DNA from: Megalobrama amblycephala
Taxonomy: Eukaryota > Chordata > Actinopteri > Cypriniformes > Xenocyprididae
Assembly (NCBI RefSeq): GCF_018812025.1
Contig: NC_063054.1
Coordinates: 11,509,008 to 11,573,007, forward strand
DNA: 64,000 bases
Reading direction: 5' to 3'
Shown here: positions 20,768-32,547 of the stretch, piece by piece
How the letters are laid out: every line of letters begins with the position of its first letter
Position numbering within the stretch: position 1 is the stretch's first letter
The notes under the pieces: model-generated
Seen by the model: the letters and a program-made list of their open reading frames with translations, nothing else
Told to the model about the DNA's origin: nothing
Databases searched by the model: none
Program-made: the position numbers and the translations under genes

Positions 20768-22584
20768 CACTCTGAGGTCTGAGGGTATCGCCGGCGATAC
20801 CACCGTGGTTTTTTTCTTATCAGTGTGAAAGAGACTCAAAATACTCCGTCAATGTTGCACATACAATTAAGAGTTATTCACCATTTTAATCTGTGGAATA
20901 TCTTCTTTCATTTGTGTACACTCAGAGTAAAAACAAAATGTTGTGCTTTTTGTAAAATAAAGAAAACTAACATGATGCGTGATCTCTCATCTCCCTCTGA
21001 ACGAAGTCCAATCTGATAGTTCTTAGAAAATGAACTGTAACTTAGTGAATACTAATGACAAAAAATTACACTTATGTCTAAAAAAACGTTAAGATGTCAG
21101 GTTTTAAAACTTATAAGTCAAATCGAAAATAAACCTTCTGTGTTTATGTAATCTGTATGAAAAGAGAGCCATGTCAGAAGTCCGTGATTCAGCTCATTAT
21201 CCGCTAATGCGGCCACGCCCACGGAGGGAGTGCTATTCAGAGGCAAATTCAGTCAATACATGCAGACATCGTCTCAATCGTGTATTTATTGTCTTCAAAA
21301 GTGTTTTGAATAGCTATATTTAGCGATCTCTTGCCTCTGTTAGTTCCTTGATTGTCACATGATATGTGACAAGACTTCTTTTACTAAGGCATTTGTGGAC
21401 AAAAGGGGCAGAGCGCCCTCTGGCTCAAGTATGAATTAAAAACACAGCATCCAGCGCTCATAATGATGACAATAAATATAGAATAATAAATATTACTCCT
21501 CTGTATAGAAAATTGATATAAACATATGAGAATCCATCAATATTTCTCCAATTGTGTATGCTTTTAAGCATATTAAGAAATTATGGTCAATATAAGATTT
21601 TAAGAGTCAAAATGTGAAGCTTGAGTCTTAGATCTTTTTAATGATGTATAGTTTGTCAACTGCACATCAACATTTAGGCTCTATAATATAACAAATATAG
21701 TAGCCTATATGAAATGCCCTAGAGGTAGGAATGTTCAGACGCTTTGCATCACAGAAATACATTATATTTTAAAGTATATTAAAATAGAAAACCATTATTT
21801 GGTTAGAGACTTGAGACTTCTTTTAAAAACATTATAATGGCAATGTGTTCAATCTTTTGACTGGTAGTGTAATTTAACATAGGCCTATACAAAATTTTCT
21901 TCATATCATGTGCAATTATACGTGCATGCATGAGATCACAAAAATCATGTTTTTGTTTTGTCCTGAGTGGACTTTAATCCTGTTATCAGCATGATCACAG
22001 AGGGTTTTTTCACAGCCTACCTGACTCTATATCACTAGGATACGTACGCCATTATTAAATCTCTTATTAAAAAAAACACAACTTGATCCTATAGAATTAG
22101 TCAATTACAGGCCGATCTTGAATCTACCTTTTCTGTCGAAAATACTAGAAAAGGTAGTATCATCATAACTATTTTCCTTTTTAGAAAGAAATAGTATCTG
22201 TGAGGATATCCAATGAAGATTTAGACCGTTCCATAGTACTGAGACTGCTCTCATTAGAGTAATAAATGATTTGCTCTTATCATCAGATCGGGGTTGTATC
22301 TCTCTATTAGTGTTACTGGAACTTAGTGCTGCATTTGACACGATCGATCACAGCATTCATTTAAATAGACTCAAATAGTACAAATCATACTTATCTGACC
22401 GTTATCAGTTTGTAGTAGTAAACGAAAATATGATATATCGTTCACAAGTTCAATATGGAGTACCGCAAGGCTTAGTACTTGGACCATTGCTTTTCACTCA
22501 GGAGATATCATTAGGAAGCATGCCATTAGTTTTCACATGTCAAAACTTCTCCAGGGCCCAAATCAGCCTTAGACTCCAGAGGAT
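20768..22584. mobile_element. TTAA element, copy 1 (empty-site copy)
   Basis: It starts after TTAA 20764-20767 with CACTCTGAGGTCTGAGG, which is closely repeated at 43224 and inverted at the right end (CAGCCTTAGACTCCAGAGG). Positions 20768-22020 match 43224-43423 plus 53695-54385, so this copy lacks the DIRS insertion present in copy 2. It contains a CR1/L2 reverse transcriptase fragment (22030-22536). No transposase frame was seen. Confidence 0.75.
22030..22536 (+). pseudogene. CR1/L2 LINE reverse transcriptase fragment
   Basis: The sequence matches about 49545-50105 of the nearly intact LINE. It holds decayed reverse-transcriptase blocks ([22 protein letters not shown]) but ends before the YADD box. 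Several stops and frameshifts are present. It replaces about 0.5 kb of the host TTAA element, as judged from copy 2. Confidence 0.8.
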
Positions 22585-23598
22585 TATGTACAACATACGG
22601 CTGGATTCTTTAGCTGCGGAAAAAGAGTGGCAGGACATGCGAATTATTGGACAATTAGAGGCAAACAGACAAAGAGAAACTGTGCCCGAACGACTTATTT
22701 CATTGGAGGCAATGAGATCTGCAAGAATACTTTTCTGTTTCTTATGGGGTGAGTTTCCATAAACATCAAAGTTTGTCATTTTGTGTTCATTCTAAGAACA
22801 CGTACACGTTAACTCAACTAGAGATGAAATGGCATGAAAATTTCATTTCATGATTATAGTGACCAAAATGATTATCACAGAATCCTGTTCAAAAAGTCCT
22901 AATGCTACACAATGAAATCAATTCACCAAGTTTTATGTAGAAAACCAGCAAATAACAAATAAAATTAGCATCAATATGTACTTTTTCTTTACATAAACAT
23001 TAAAATAATAACATTAAAAATGATGGCCAGATTTTAAAGGAGTGTCTTGCAACATGTTATCTCTAAATCATTTTCAGCCTCTAAATCATTTTCATTTTTT
23101 AAGTCAAAAAAGCTACATTTCTGACATTTACAATGCACATTATCCTTTATTATTAATAGTATGTGGTCCATGCAGCTTTACAGGGGGGAGCTTTACAGGG
23201 GGTATGGCTTATCTAAATGAGATGTAAAAATGAGCCCTATTGTCACTCCCAGCAGGTGAGAACAGGTGAGAACTAAACAAACTTTAGAGGCAATTTTCTC
23301 CCTTTAGAGCTTTTTTGAGTGCCTACCTTCAAATGACCACAATTTCTCCAAATATTATCAGATTTCCATGCGATACACATCGTTGGAAAGCTTTGAGACT
23401 ACACTTTCACAGAATCTGTGAATAACTCAAAATGCCCCAGAACCAACTTGTGTCCCTACTTTCCGTGATTGGTCACATATATCACCAGAGAGGACTGTGA
23501 CTGCAATACATCGTCATTTGGACTACTATTGGTAGTGCTTTTGACATTTTCTTAATAAAGAAATTATTGTGATTAAGTTACACTTTTCTGTGTGTTAT

Positions 23599-23642
<44 letters not shown>

Positions 23643-24119
23643 CTACACATTTTTAAGAAATGGTTATGGGTAGGTTTAAAGGTTTGAGTGGATTTAGTGG
23701 CTCAAAATATCCTTTTAAAGCTATAGTGTTACTAAAATGGTCATTTACCTAAATATTTCTGTCCATTACGTTCATTTTATATTCTCTATAAAATGTCTGT
23801 GTTTGAGTTTAGGGATAAAACATTTATCTTTAAAATGGTAAAAGGGAAATTTTACAGATATCTTTATGATATAAAAGATTCGTAAATATTGTAGGTATTG
23901 TAATATAACTTACTTTACAATAGGGGGTAAAATTGTCTTAGTACTATTAATGGCCGTTTCGCTTTAATTATTGGCTTATTCTCGTCAGTAAACTTGATTA
24001 TCACTATAAAGTGCCATAATTAATGAGGATACACCTTTCACTTTGGGGGTCAAATTGTCTTTATACTATTTTAGCAATTTATAACTGCAAAACCATCAGT
24101 AATTAAACATAATTACTAT
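22585..24119. other. Intronic sequence, no firm gene; (TA)n at 23606-23641
   Basis: A plus-strand open stretch from about 22590 to 22752, ending at GGGTGAGT, could mimic an exon but has no recognised homology. A TA microsatellite lies at about 23606-23641. The rest is AT-rich with no supported feature. Confidence 0.4.
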
Positions 24120-24124
24120 CTTAT

Positions 24125-24407
24125 TGTTACGGTTGCTGTAGTAGCAAAGCATGATGCAGACGAAGATGACTATAATAACAATACTTTAATATAACACAGG
24201 AGTTTCCAATAGGGTAGATAACATAACACACGTGTGAACATGAACGAGAACGGACCAGGAGTGAAGGAGAACACTGGGTATAAATGCATGTGTCTAACAA
24301 AGGGAACTAAACAAGGAGATGAGTTAATTAACGAAACACAGGTGGATTAAATGAACTAATGAAACAGGCAGGGGAAAACTAGGTCACAGAACACAGTACA
24401 TGTAACA
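24125..24407 (-). repeat. 3' LTR of the non-autonomous gypsy-like element
   Basis: 283 bp, matching 26054-26336 with about ten substitutions. Confidence 0.9.
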
Positions 24408-24502
24408 TATCGCCTCCCTCCAGGTAGGAGCGGCCTCGCGCCGTATAGAGTCTAACAGAGGAGGGAAGGGTGGGGGCTCTGGAGGAGGGCGAAGGGCAGA
24501 GG

Positions 24503-24536
<34 letters not shown>
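24503..24536. repeat. A34 homopolymer inside the LTR element
   Basis: Uninterrupted A run. It creates spurious long minus-strand frames rich in phenylalanine. Confidence 0.95.
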
Positions 24537-24540
<4 letters not shown>

Positions 24541-25239
24541 ACAGAAAACAAAAATAGTCCAAGGGGGAGTGGAGGGTGGGAGGAGCAGGAGCCTGAAGCA
24601 GGAGGAGCCAGATGTTGGTCCAGAGACCAACCATGATGAGGCCCTGGAGTCGAAGACGGGAAACGCCATAGTGGAGAGTTGAGTGGCACCACCCTGGGGA
24701 CGGCCGATGGAGATGCCACCAATGATGGAGATCCAGGTGGAGCTGGAATGCCGAAGAGCCCAACCAACACTGCTGGATCGGGAGACCAAGCTTGAGCCGG
24801 GACGACGAGCATCCGAGGTGGAATCCGGGAACCTGAAGACTGAGATGGAGGTGGTGCGACTGAGGACAAAGGAGGAGACGAGGGGAAGGGGGAGCCAGGT
24901 GAAACCGCAGGTGCAGGTTGGATGACGTCTGACCAAGTCGGAGCCTGGTGGAGTCTTGAGGCTGAGGGTTTTCGGTGGAGCCGAGGGAGGGAGGAGCCAC
25001 GGCGAAGGCGATGCATCGACAGGCCGCGGTGGAGTGTTGGATTCGAAGGCTGGAGGCAGAGCCAGGAGACCTAGGTGACGCTGGTGGCCTGAAGCTTCGA
25101 ATCGGGTCTATCCATTTACGTGATGGAGCTAAAGAGATGCTGAAGGGTACCAGATGAGGCAGAGATGATGAGTCATCAGTTTGAGGAGGCAGAAATGATG
25201 AGTAGGTGATTTGAGGAGGCGGGAGAGGGAGGTTGGGAG

Positions 25240-25386
25240 GGAACACAGGGCTGGATGGAACCAGCAGTGAGACAGACAGTTCTGGGCTCGATGGGACCAG
25301 AGGGGACACAGACAGTTCTGAGCTGGACGGGACCAGCGGGGGACACAGACAGTTCTGAGCTGGACGGGACCAGCGGGGAAACAAGA
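25240..25386. repeat. Minisatellite of about 36-bp units
   Basis: Three to four copies of an ACACAGACAGTTCTGAGCTG-type unit lie in the interior of the LTR element. Confidence 0.85.
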
Positions 25387-25664
25387 CATAGGGAATTTAC
25401 TTCCTCAAACACATCCAATAGGTCCAAAAACTTTTCAGTGGTTATATCGATCCCATCCACTGCGGTGATGTTGTGGGCGGGGCTCTCTTCCCAACCCTCG
25501 AACTCCACTAACACTCCCTCAACAGCACATGATGTAGCGGGTTCACGCACCTGGTCAGACACACCTTGCGGTTCACACCCAGTGGCGACGACTCCTTCCG
25601 TCCTCTCTTCAGGTTCGGTCTCGTTCGTCCTGGCAGGTTGATCTCCGCGGTCTGCGGTGGGCTC

Positions 25665-25901
25665 TCATTTCTCCATCATGCACATAGTCGATGGCGGGTG
25701 GCTGGTCTCTGGATGTGGAGTGGTGCTGGTGTCATCCTCAGCAGGGCCGATGGTGAACAGGGAGTTGTTGTTCACCAGCACCCACTCCACGTATGCGGCG
25801 AAATCCTCCGTAGGACCGCCCGCTAGAATGCGTGCTTTGGACCGCTCAGGCCAGTGTGATAGTAAATACAGAGCGAGCGGTCCGGGAAGTGAGTCAGGCA
25901 C
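25665..25901 (-). pseudogene. Gag-like remnant of the gypsy-like element
   Basis: The minus strand reads LPGPLALYLLSHWPERSKAR and then EDFAAYVEWVLVNNNSLFTI, a pattern seen in degenerate Gag proteins of fish gypsy-type elements (recalled). The frame is only 78 codons and no zinc knuckle follows. It probably keeps packaging-related sequence only. Confidence 0.5.
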
Positions 25902-26053
25902 GCAAGCTGTAGAAAGTCACTGGTGTGATGTTCCAGCGAGCGGTCTCCCTGCTTCAGTCAGAGGAGCTGGACAGCAGGTAGATTCATGGAGATAAACCAA
26001 AATAAAAACTGAAGCAAAAACACCGCAAAAAAAACTGTTTCAGTCCGTTCTTC

Positions 26054-26336
26054 TGTTACGGTTGCTGTAGTAGCAAAGCACGATGCAGACGAAGATGACG
26101 ATAATAACAATACTTTAATATAATACAGGAGTTTCCAACAGGGTAGATAACATAACACACGTGTGAACATGAACAAGAACGGACCAGGAGTGAAGGAGAA
26201 CACTGGGTATAAATACATGTGTCTAACAAAGGGAACTAAACAAGGAGATGAGTTATTTAACGAGATACAGGTGGATCAAATGAACTAATGAAACAGGCAG
26301 GGGAAAACTAGGTCACAGAACACAGTACATGTAACA
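26054..26336 (-). repeat. 5' LTR of the non-autonomous gypsy-like element
   Basis: Matches 24125-24407; followed by the target duplication CTTAT. Confidence 0.9.
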
Positions 26337-26341
26337 CTTAT

Positions 26342-27490
26342 TGTTCAGTTAACTTGATAGAATGGCAGGAATATAATTACATCACTACACAAAAATAATA
26401 TATGGCTTATTACGTTGTAGATAATAAATAAAAGGCGTTTACTGTACATTCATCTTGTAACACCTGTACAATATCCATCTTAGTCAACCAACTTTGGAAT
26501 TTTCAGAATGCTTTTAGCCTCCTGAACGGTGTATGTAAATCACAAATCGGCTCCAGCCGGTCTAGCAAAAGACTGGGATTTGGCATTTTTGTGGCCCTAT
26601 CAGAAACTAACCAGAGAACCCCAGTCCCCAGCTCTGGGGACTTCAAAAGAGTCCCTCATGTGGCTACATTCCAGAACAGCCAAAACCCAATACACACCCC
26701 CCCCCACAGACACACACACACTTAAAATATGACTGTGCCAAAGTGTACCCGTCGTGTATGTCAAGTGCATGTATGTATCCCTAGTGTTTAAACTTAGTTT
26801 AACTGACTGTAGTTGTGCTAGTGTCATTTCTAACGATAAAATTTGACTGTAAACTATAACAACTCTTGTATGCCTTTCCCACCTGACAGGTGGTTTCTTT
26901 GTAAAGCTCTCTTAATGCCTCATTCAACAAGGTATGTCACATTACTGTAAAATGCATTGTTCTATTTTTAATGGTACTTTGGAGAAAATACACTCCAATC
27001 TGAGGCTTCATAAATTATGCAAATCGAGCCACAAGACAAGACAAAGGAAAAGTTTGCCCTCCAAGATTGCACTTCTTATCATTGGCCATTTCAACCAAGA
27101 AGGCGTGTTGGCTTGTTTGTCCATGAAAGACAAGCACAAACATTTTTGATTTGTCTCTCGATTGTCTCTGAATTGTCCATCGCCCTCTCGTGCACGTTTC
27201 TCCCGGATGTCTCAGGCGACCACGCTTCCATCACACGCTATTCTTCCCTGGGACGACCATCTTCTTGGCACAAGCTTTGCTTTTGTCAAGCTTTAGTCAT
27301 CTGCCATAACCTAGGAGACGGACTCTCTCTTCTTTCTTTTCCAGTTATTTTACTCCAGTTTAAACCTCATTTGAAAAACCCACCGGAGAACACCCTCCTG
27401 AAGAAGAACCACCCTTGTGAAAAAGAAGTGCACTTAATTGTATTGAAAGTGTACCTTGTGTGTACTTCAAATCTTAAAGTATACTTTTTA
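26342..27490. other. No gene seen
   Basis: Contains a C9 run and CA-rich stretch near 26698-26722. An open frame at about 27017-27520 has no recognisable domain. No mobile element ends were identified. Confidence 0.5.
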
Positions 27491-27499
27491 AAAAGTGCA

Positions 27500-27808
27500 C
27501 TTGCAGATAATATAATATAATTAAAATTAAAGGCCACTTAAGTGTACTTAAATAGAATATACTTTAATGACAATATTTATTAATACGCTTAAGTGCACAT
27601 TTTAAAAAGCACTTTGTAATAATGTCAAATTAAGTTCTACTTAAAGAAAGTACACTTAAATGACAATATTTACTAACACGCTTAAGTGCACTTTTTAAAA
27701 ATGCACTTTGTAATACTGACTTATTAAGTTGTACTTAAAGAAAGTACACTTTAATGGCAATGTTTATTAATACGCTTGAGTGCACTTTTTAAAAATGCAC
27801 TTGGTAAT
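27500..27808. repeat. 94-bp tandem repeat, left part
   Basis: The word CAATATTTATTAA and its variants recur at 27571, 27664 and 27758, a period of 93-94 bp. Units carry AAGTGCACTTTTTAAAAA and AAAGTACACTTTAATGACAA. The array continues at 32963 after an LTR element. Confidence 0.9.
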
Positions 27809-28270
27809 TGTTACGGTACACAGGAGGCAGACACAGATGTAAACAGGTATGGGTAGTTTATTGACCACAGTAGAGAAGGGATATCAAACAGGTGAGTAGA
27901 ATGGATGCAGATGATGTTCAGATGATAATGCAGGGAATAGTTACTGTCCTTTTCGTTGCAGGTTGATATGCGCTGGAGCTTGGAGATCGCTGGAGACACT
28001 TGGAGCTGGCTGGAGCACACCCACACAGGAGACGAGGCACACAGAGGGAAGGAGACACGCTGGAGACAGGTGAGTATACGAAGAGGAGTCCTTGAGGTAA
28101 GCATTACAGGATATATATGTGAACGAGACCGGACATGGAGTGCTGTGTGCGTGTGCTCTATATAGTGCTGTTGATGAGTGAGGTGATGAGGTGCAGGTGG
28201 CGGTGATCAGTACTCTGGAGACAGTGTGCGCTGTGATTGGTGGATGTTGGAACCTGACGTGTCTGTGACA
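27809..28270 (-). repeat. 3' LTR of the chromovirus (462 bp)
   Basis: Carries a 53-bp segment (between GTGAGTAT and GGACATGG) that is missing from the other LTR. Confidence 0.9.
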
Positions 28271-28883
28271 GTACCCCCCCTCCATGGCCCGCTCCTGAGG
28301 GCCGAGGACCCCGACGCCGTGGTGGTCGTCCTCTTCCCCGCGGTGCCGGTCTATCAGGGTGACTGTCGTGGAAAGTTTGGAGCAAGTTGGGATCAAGGAT
28401 GTCGTTTCTTGGGACCCAGGAACGTTCCTCGGGGCTGTATCCTTCCCAGTCGACTAAGTATTCCAGCTGACCACCATGACGCCGGGAGTCCAAGATCTCG
28501 TGAACCTCATATGCCGCTCCGTCCTCCAGGATGAGTGGAAGGGGGGGTTCGGCGGGATCCAAGTCAGGTTCTGTGGAGAGAGCAGAAGGGTAGTGAGGTT
28601 TAAGGAGTGAGACGTGGAAAGTGGAGTGAATGCGGTACCCTTGTGGCAGCTGGAGTTGGTAGGTGACTGGGTTGACCTGCTTGATGATGGGAAATGGGCC
28701 AATGAACCTGGGACTGCAGGGCAGACGCAGTCTGATGTCCCGGGTAGACAGCCAAACCTTCTGACCAGGCTGGAAGACTGGAGTGTTGGAACGGCGAAGG
28801 TTGGCCGTCATTCTGCGTCTGCGCAGGGCTCATTGCAGCTGATGGTGCGCTGAGTCCCAGACCCTCTCGCTCTCTCGGAACCA
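28158..28883 (-). pseudogene. Integrase C-terminus and chromodomain
   Basis: In the same frame as the upstream coding sequence, but after in-frame stops near 28879 (TAA) and 28823 (TGA), the minus strand encodes [17 protein letters not shown], the GPY/F-like integrase tail ([11 protein letters not shown]) and a chromodomain ([28 protein letters not shown], about 28395-28500). Chromodomains direct integration to modified histone tails in this family. A basic [11 protein letters not shown] tail follows. The TGA stands where the family usually has arginine, so CGA to TGA decay is likely. Confidence 0.85.
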
Positions 28884-29642
28884 TTAATCCACTGCCGAAA
28901 CGTTAGAGGGTTCCCTGGTCCAGGGGAACAGTGGGGGTTGGTAGCCGAGTACGCACTGGAATGGTGTGAGTCCTGTAGTCGACTGCCGGAGAGAGTTCTG
29001 GGCGTACTCGGCCCAACCCAAGAACTGGTTCCAAGAGTCCTGGTGGTCAGGACAGAAGGTACGGAGGAAGCGGCCGATCTCCTGGACCTTCCTTTCTGTC
29101 TGCCCGTTCGACTGCAGGTGGTATCCCGAAGTTAGGCTGACGGTCACACCTAGGAGGGAATGGAATGCCTTCCACACTCTGGAAATAAACTGGGGTCCTC
29201 TGTCTGATACTATGTCTTCTGGTGTTCCGAAATACCTGAACATGTGGTTGAAGAGCATTTCTGCGGTTTCCATGGCAGTGGGTAATCCTCGTAGTGGGAT
29301 GAGACGACAGGATTTGGAGAAACGGTCTACAATGACTAGGATGCAGGTATTTCCATCAGAAACAGGGAGGTCTGTGATGAAGTTCACTCCTAGGTGTGAC
29401 CATGGTCGGTTGGGAACGGGCAGAGGAAGGAGTTTCCCAGCTGGCAGATGACGAGGACTCTTGGAGATGGCGCACTCCCGACAGCCCTGCACGTACCTTC
29501 TGACATCTGATGCCATCCCTGGCCACCAGAAGCGTTCTTTCAGCAACGAGAGGGTTTCATTGACCCCCGGGTGACCAGTGCCAAGTGACGTGTGAGCGGA
29601 GTGGATGGTTTGAGTGCGTCGTGTCTGGGTGATGTAAAGCAA
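28884..29642 (-). pseudogene. Integrase core of the chromovirus
   Basis: The 252-residue minus-strand frame has the HHCC zinc region ([10 protein letters not shown] and CRECA, about 29455-29595) and the DDE core. The second aspartate (IVSDRGPQF, about 29190-29217) and the glutamate (SNGQTERK, about 29088-29110) are present. At the first catalytic position the sequence reads [10 protein letters not shown] (29382-29384 codes Asn), where the family has Asp. Integrase would insert the element cDNA in the nucleus, and this change alone should abolish catalysis. It is separated from the upstream part by a stop and a frameshift in 29643-29873. Confidence 0.88.
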
Positions 29643-29870
29643 GCCGGGTGGACAGCCCGGCGGAGGGTTTGTGGAGGCATTGGAGGAGGGAATGGTCTCT
29701 TCTGACCAAGTGATAGGGCTTACGATGAGTGAGCTCGGGATGATGGGCTCGGGTTCTTCTAGCTTTTCATCGCAGAGCGTCGGCTTTTATGTTCTTTGAA
29801 TCGGACGATAGGAGATGGTGTAGTTGAATCGGGAGAAGAACATGGCCCAGCGAGCTTGTCTTGGATTTAA
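29643..29870 (-). pseudogene. Broken RNase H to integrase linker
   Basis: After a TGA at 29871-29873 the RNase H tail continues as LNPRQARWAMFF. It then shifts frame near 29790, where NIKADALR is read in another frame and followed by a stop. At least one nonsense change and one indel are therefore visible in 230 bp. Confidence 0.75.
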
Positions 29871-32357
29871 TCATTTTGCAGAACGAAGATACTCCAGGTT
29901 TTTGTGGTCGGTTAGCACCAGGAACGCATGTTTGGCTCCCTCCAGCCAATGCCTCCACTCTTCCAAGGCAAGCTTTACAGCGAGGAGTTCCCTGTCACCG
30001 ATGGAGTAGTTGACTTCCGCCGGGCTGAGCTTGCGGGAGAAGAAGGCGCATGGATGGAGTCTACTTGGCGTCCCCTGCTGCTGTGACAACACCGCTCCCA
30101 CTCCGGTGGTAGAGGCGTCCACTTCCACGATGAAGGGTTTTTCTGGATCGGGATGAACGAGTAAGGGAGCGGTGGTGAAGGCTTCTTTGAGGTGGTTGAA
30201 TGCGTTGGTGGCTGCTGGGTTCCAGGACAGAGACTTGGACTTGTTACGGAGAAGGCTGGTGAGTGGATGAGTGATGGAACTATAGTCTTTGATGAATCGT
30301 CGGTAGAAATTAGAGAATCCAAGGAAGCGTTGCAGTTCTTTGATGGTAGTGGGTTCTGGCCAGTTGGTGATGGATTCCACCTTCCTCTCGTCCATCCGGA
30401 TGCCACTGTGGTCTATGATGTATCCGAGGAATGAGACGGTGGGTTGATGGAAGGAACACTTTTCTGCTTTGAGGAATAGATGAAACTGGCGTAGACGGGT
30501 GAGGACCTCCGCAACGTGTCGGCGATGTTCGGCCTGGCTCCGGGAGTAGATGAGTATATCATCGATGTAGACTAGGACGAAGCGATTGAGGAACTCCCGG
30601 AGCACCTCATGTATGAAGTCCTGGAATACGGAGAGGGCGTTGACCAGGCCATACAGCATAACAAGATATTCGTAGTGCCCCGTGGGTGTAATGAAGGCGG
30701 TCTTCCACTCGTACCCCTCACGTATCCGGATAAGGTTGTACGCGCTGCAGAGGTCCAACTTTGTAAACACAGTGGCACCACGGAGATGTTCCAGGGCCGA
30801 TGGGACGAGAGGAAGGGGATATCTGAACTTCACAGTGATTTTATTGAGTGATCGGTAGTCAATGCATGGCCGCAAGCCTCTGTCCTTTTTAGCCACGAAG
30901 AAGAAACTGGAAGCAGCAGGGGAAGTAGACGGCCTGATGTATCCTTGGGCTAGGGCTTCCTTGATGTAATCCTCCATGGCCTTCTCCTCCGGGATGGATA
31001 GTGGGTAAATTTTACCCTTCGGCACTGGTTCACCCGGAAGCAGGTCGATGGCACAGTCCCATGGCCGGTGTGGAGGCAGCTTGGAAGCCCTCCAGGGGCA
31101 GAAGACATCGCTGAAGGGGGCGTAACACTTGGGGATGTCGATGGAGCATTGTTCAACTGGACTCTCGATGGAAGTTGCACAGAGGGAGAGATCAGAAGAT
31201 GGAGTAAATGGCACAGGAAGTTCAGTTAGACAGCGAGAGAAACAGGTGTCGCCCCACTTCAGGATTTCGCCCGTCTTCCAGGAGATCGTCGGGTTGTGCT
31301 GCTCCAACCAGGGGCGCCCTAGAGCCACGTCAGCGGTGGAGTCCTCCAGAACCAGCAGATGTAATTCTTCTCGATGAAGTAGACCAACTTGAAGCTTGAG
31401 GGGTCCCGCCACTGTACGAACACTCTTGCGGCTGAGAGGCTTGCCTGTTATGGAGTTGATCTGGTAGATCGTCGGAGACGGAGAGGTCTTGAGACGTAGC
31501 TGCCGACAGAGGGCGCCGGAGACGAAGTTGCCGGCTGACCCTGAATCGAGGAGCGCGACCACTGTAAGGGACACATCAGCGGCAGTAAGATTGACGACAG
31601 TTGTGAGTGGTTTCATCTTATGAGTAGAAGGAATGATGGCACTCACCATGGGTCGAGGAGGTCGTGTGGGGCACGCCGCATTCACGTGCCCAGGAGCGCC
31701 ACAGTACAAACATAAGTTCAGGGTCAGCCGACGGCGGCGCTCAGCGGGAGATAGACGGGAGTTCTCGACGTCCATAGCTTCGTTGGCTGGTTCTGGGGAG
31801 CTGACGGGTTCGGATCGACAGAGGAGCGTGTTGGAAAGTGACGGGTCCTGGTGCTCTTGGAGGCACGCCTGCATGCGAGTGGCACAGCGAATGGAGAGCT
31901 GGATGAACTTCTCAAGGCCGATGGAGTCCTCGCATGCAGCGAGATGCAGCCGTACCCGAGGTTCCAATCCTTGACGATATGTAGTGATGAGGGCTTGTTC
32001 GTTCCATCCGCTAACTGCAGCAAGCGTTCTGAATTGCAAAGCATAGTCATAAATAGACATTGACCCTTGTTTTAAATTGTAGAGTTTCTCACCAGCAGAC
32101 GAATCTGTAATAGGTTTCCCGAACACCTCCCGTAAGTGGGTAATGAACGCAGAATAGGACTGCGTTACTGCACCATGTTGTGACCAGATGGAATCGGCCC
32201 ATTTCAATGCTTTGCCGCTTAACTGAGATATGATGAAGGCGATCTTGGAGGTTTCGCTCGGGTACAGGTGCGTCTGCATCTCCAGGACCAGTTCGCATTG
32301 CAGCAGAAATCCGCTGCAATCCTCCGCCGATCTTGAGTAGGGCGCCGGTTTGGCCAT
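29871..32357 (-). pseudogene. Gag-protease-reverse transcriptase-RNase H of the chromovirus
   Basis: This minus-strand frame encodes 828 residues from an ATG at 32357. In order: a retrotransposon Gag domain (about residues 10-170); a CCHC knuckle (LYCGAPGHVNAAC, about 31670-31710); an aspartic protease motif (LLDSGSAGNF, about 31530-31556); reverse transcriptase with YIDD (30559-30570); and RNase H beginning VEVDAST (about 30112-30132). It stops at TGA 29871-29873 inside RNase H, so integrase is not reached. An N-terminal piece starting MSQPDPFQALV lies upstream in another frame (about 32350-32518), so the original gag start was probably there and a frameshift separates them. Products would form particles and copy the RNA into DNA. 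Confidence 0.9.
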
Positions 32358-32547
32358 GGGACTGGCGTACGGCGGCAGTGAAGAAGGTCCTGTGGTGCTG
32401 GCGGTGGTGTTCGCTGGTGCAGGTGAGGGAGAAGTGACTGAGATGGTGGCGGTGGATTGGTGGTGAGGGTTTGCCGAAGCGCATCCACCAAGGCCTGGAA
32501 AGGATCCGGCTGGCTCATACTGGGTCTGCGGTGTTGGTCCGGTCTTC

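Larger units (their letters stand above)
24125..26336 (-). mobile_element. Non-autonomous Ty3/gypsy-like LTR element
   Basis: Two 283-bp LTRs (24125-24407, 26054-26336) start TGTTACGG and end TGTAACA, flanked by CTTAT at 24120-24124 and 26337-26341. I count about ten differences between the LTRs, so it is older than the element at 5231. The 1.65-kb interior on the minus strand has only a Gag-like remnant; protease, reverse transcriptase and integrase are absent. The sequence after the 5' LTR (GAAGAACGGAC) resembles that of the chromovirus at 27809, which suggests the same priming class. Confidence 0.85.

Noticed and set aside
24379..25384. Long minus-strand open frames of up to 310 codons
   Set aside because: They run through the A34 tract and a minisatellite in an LTR element, overlap each other in several frames and show low-complexity proline/serine composition with no domain.
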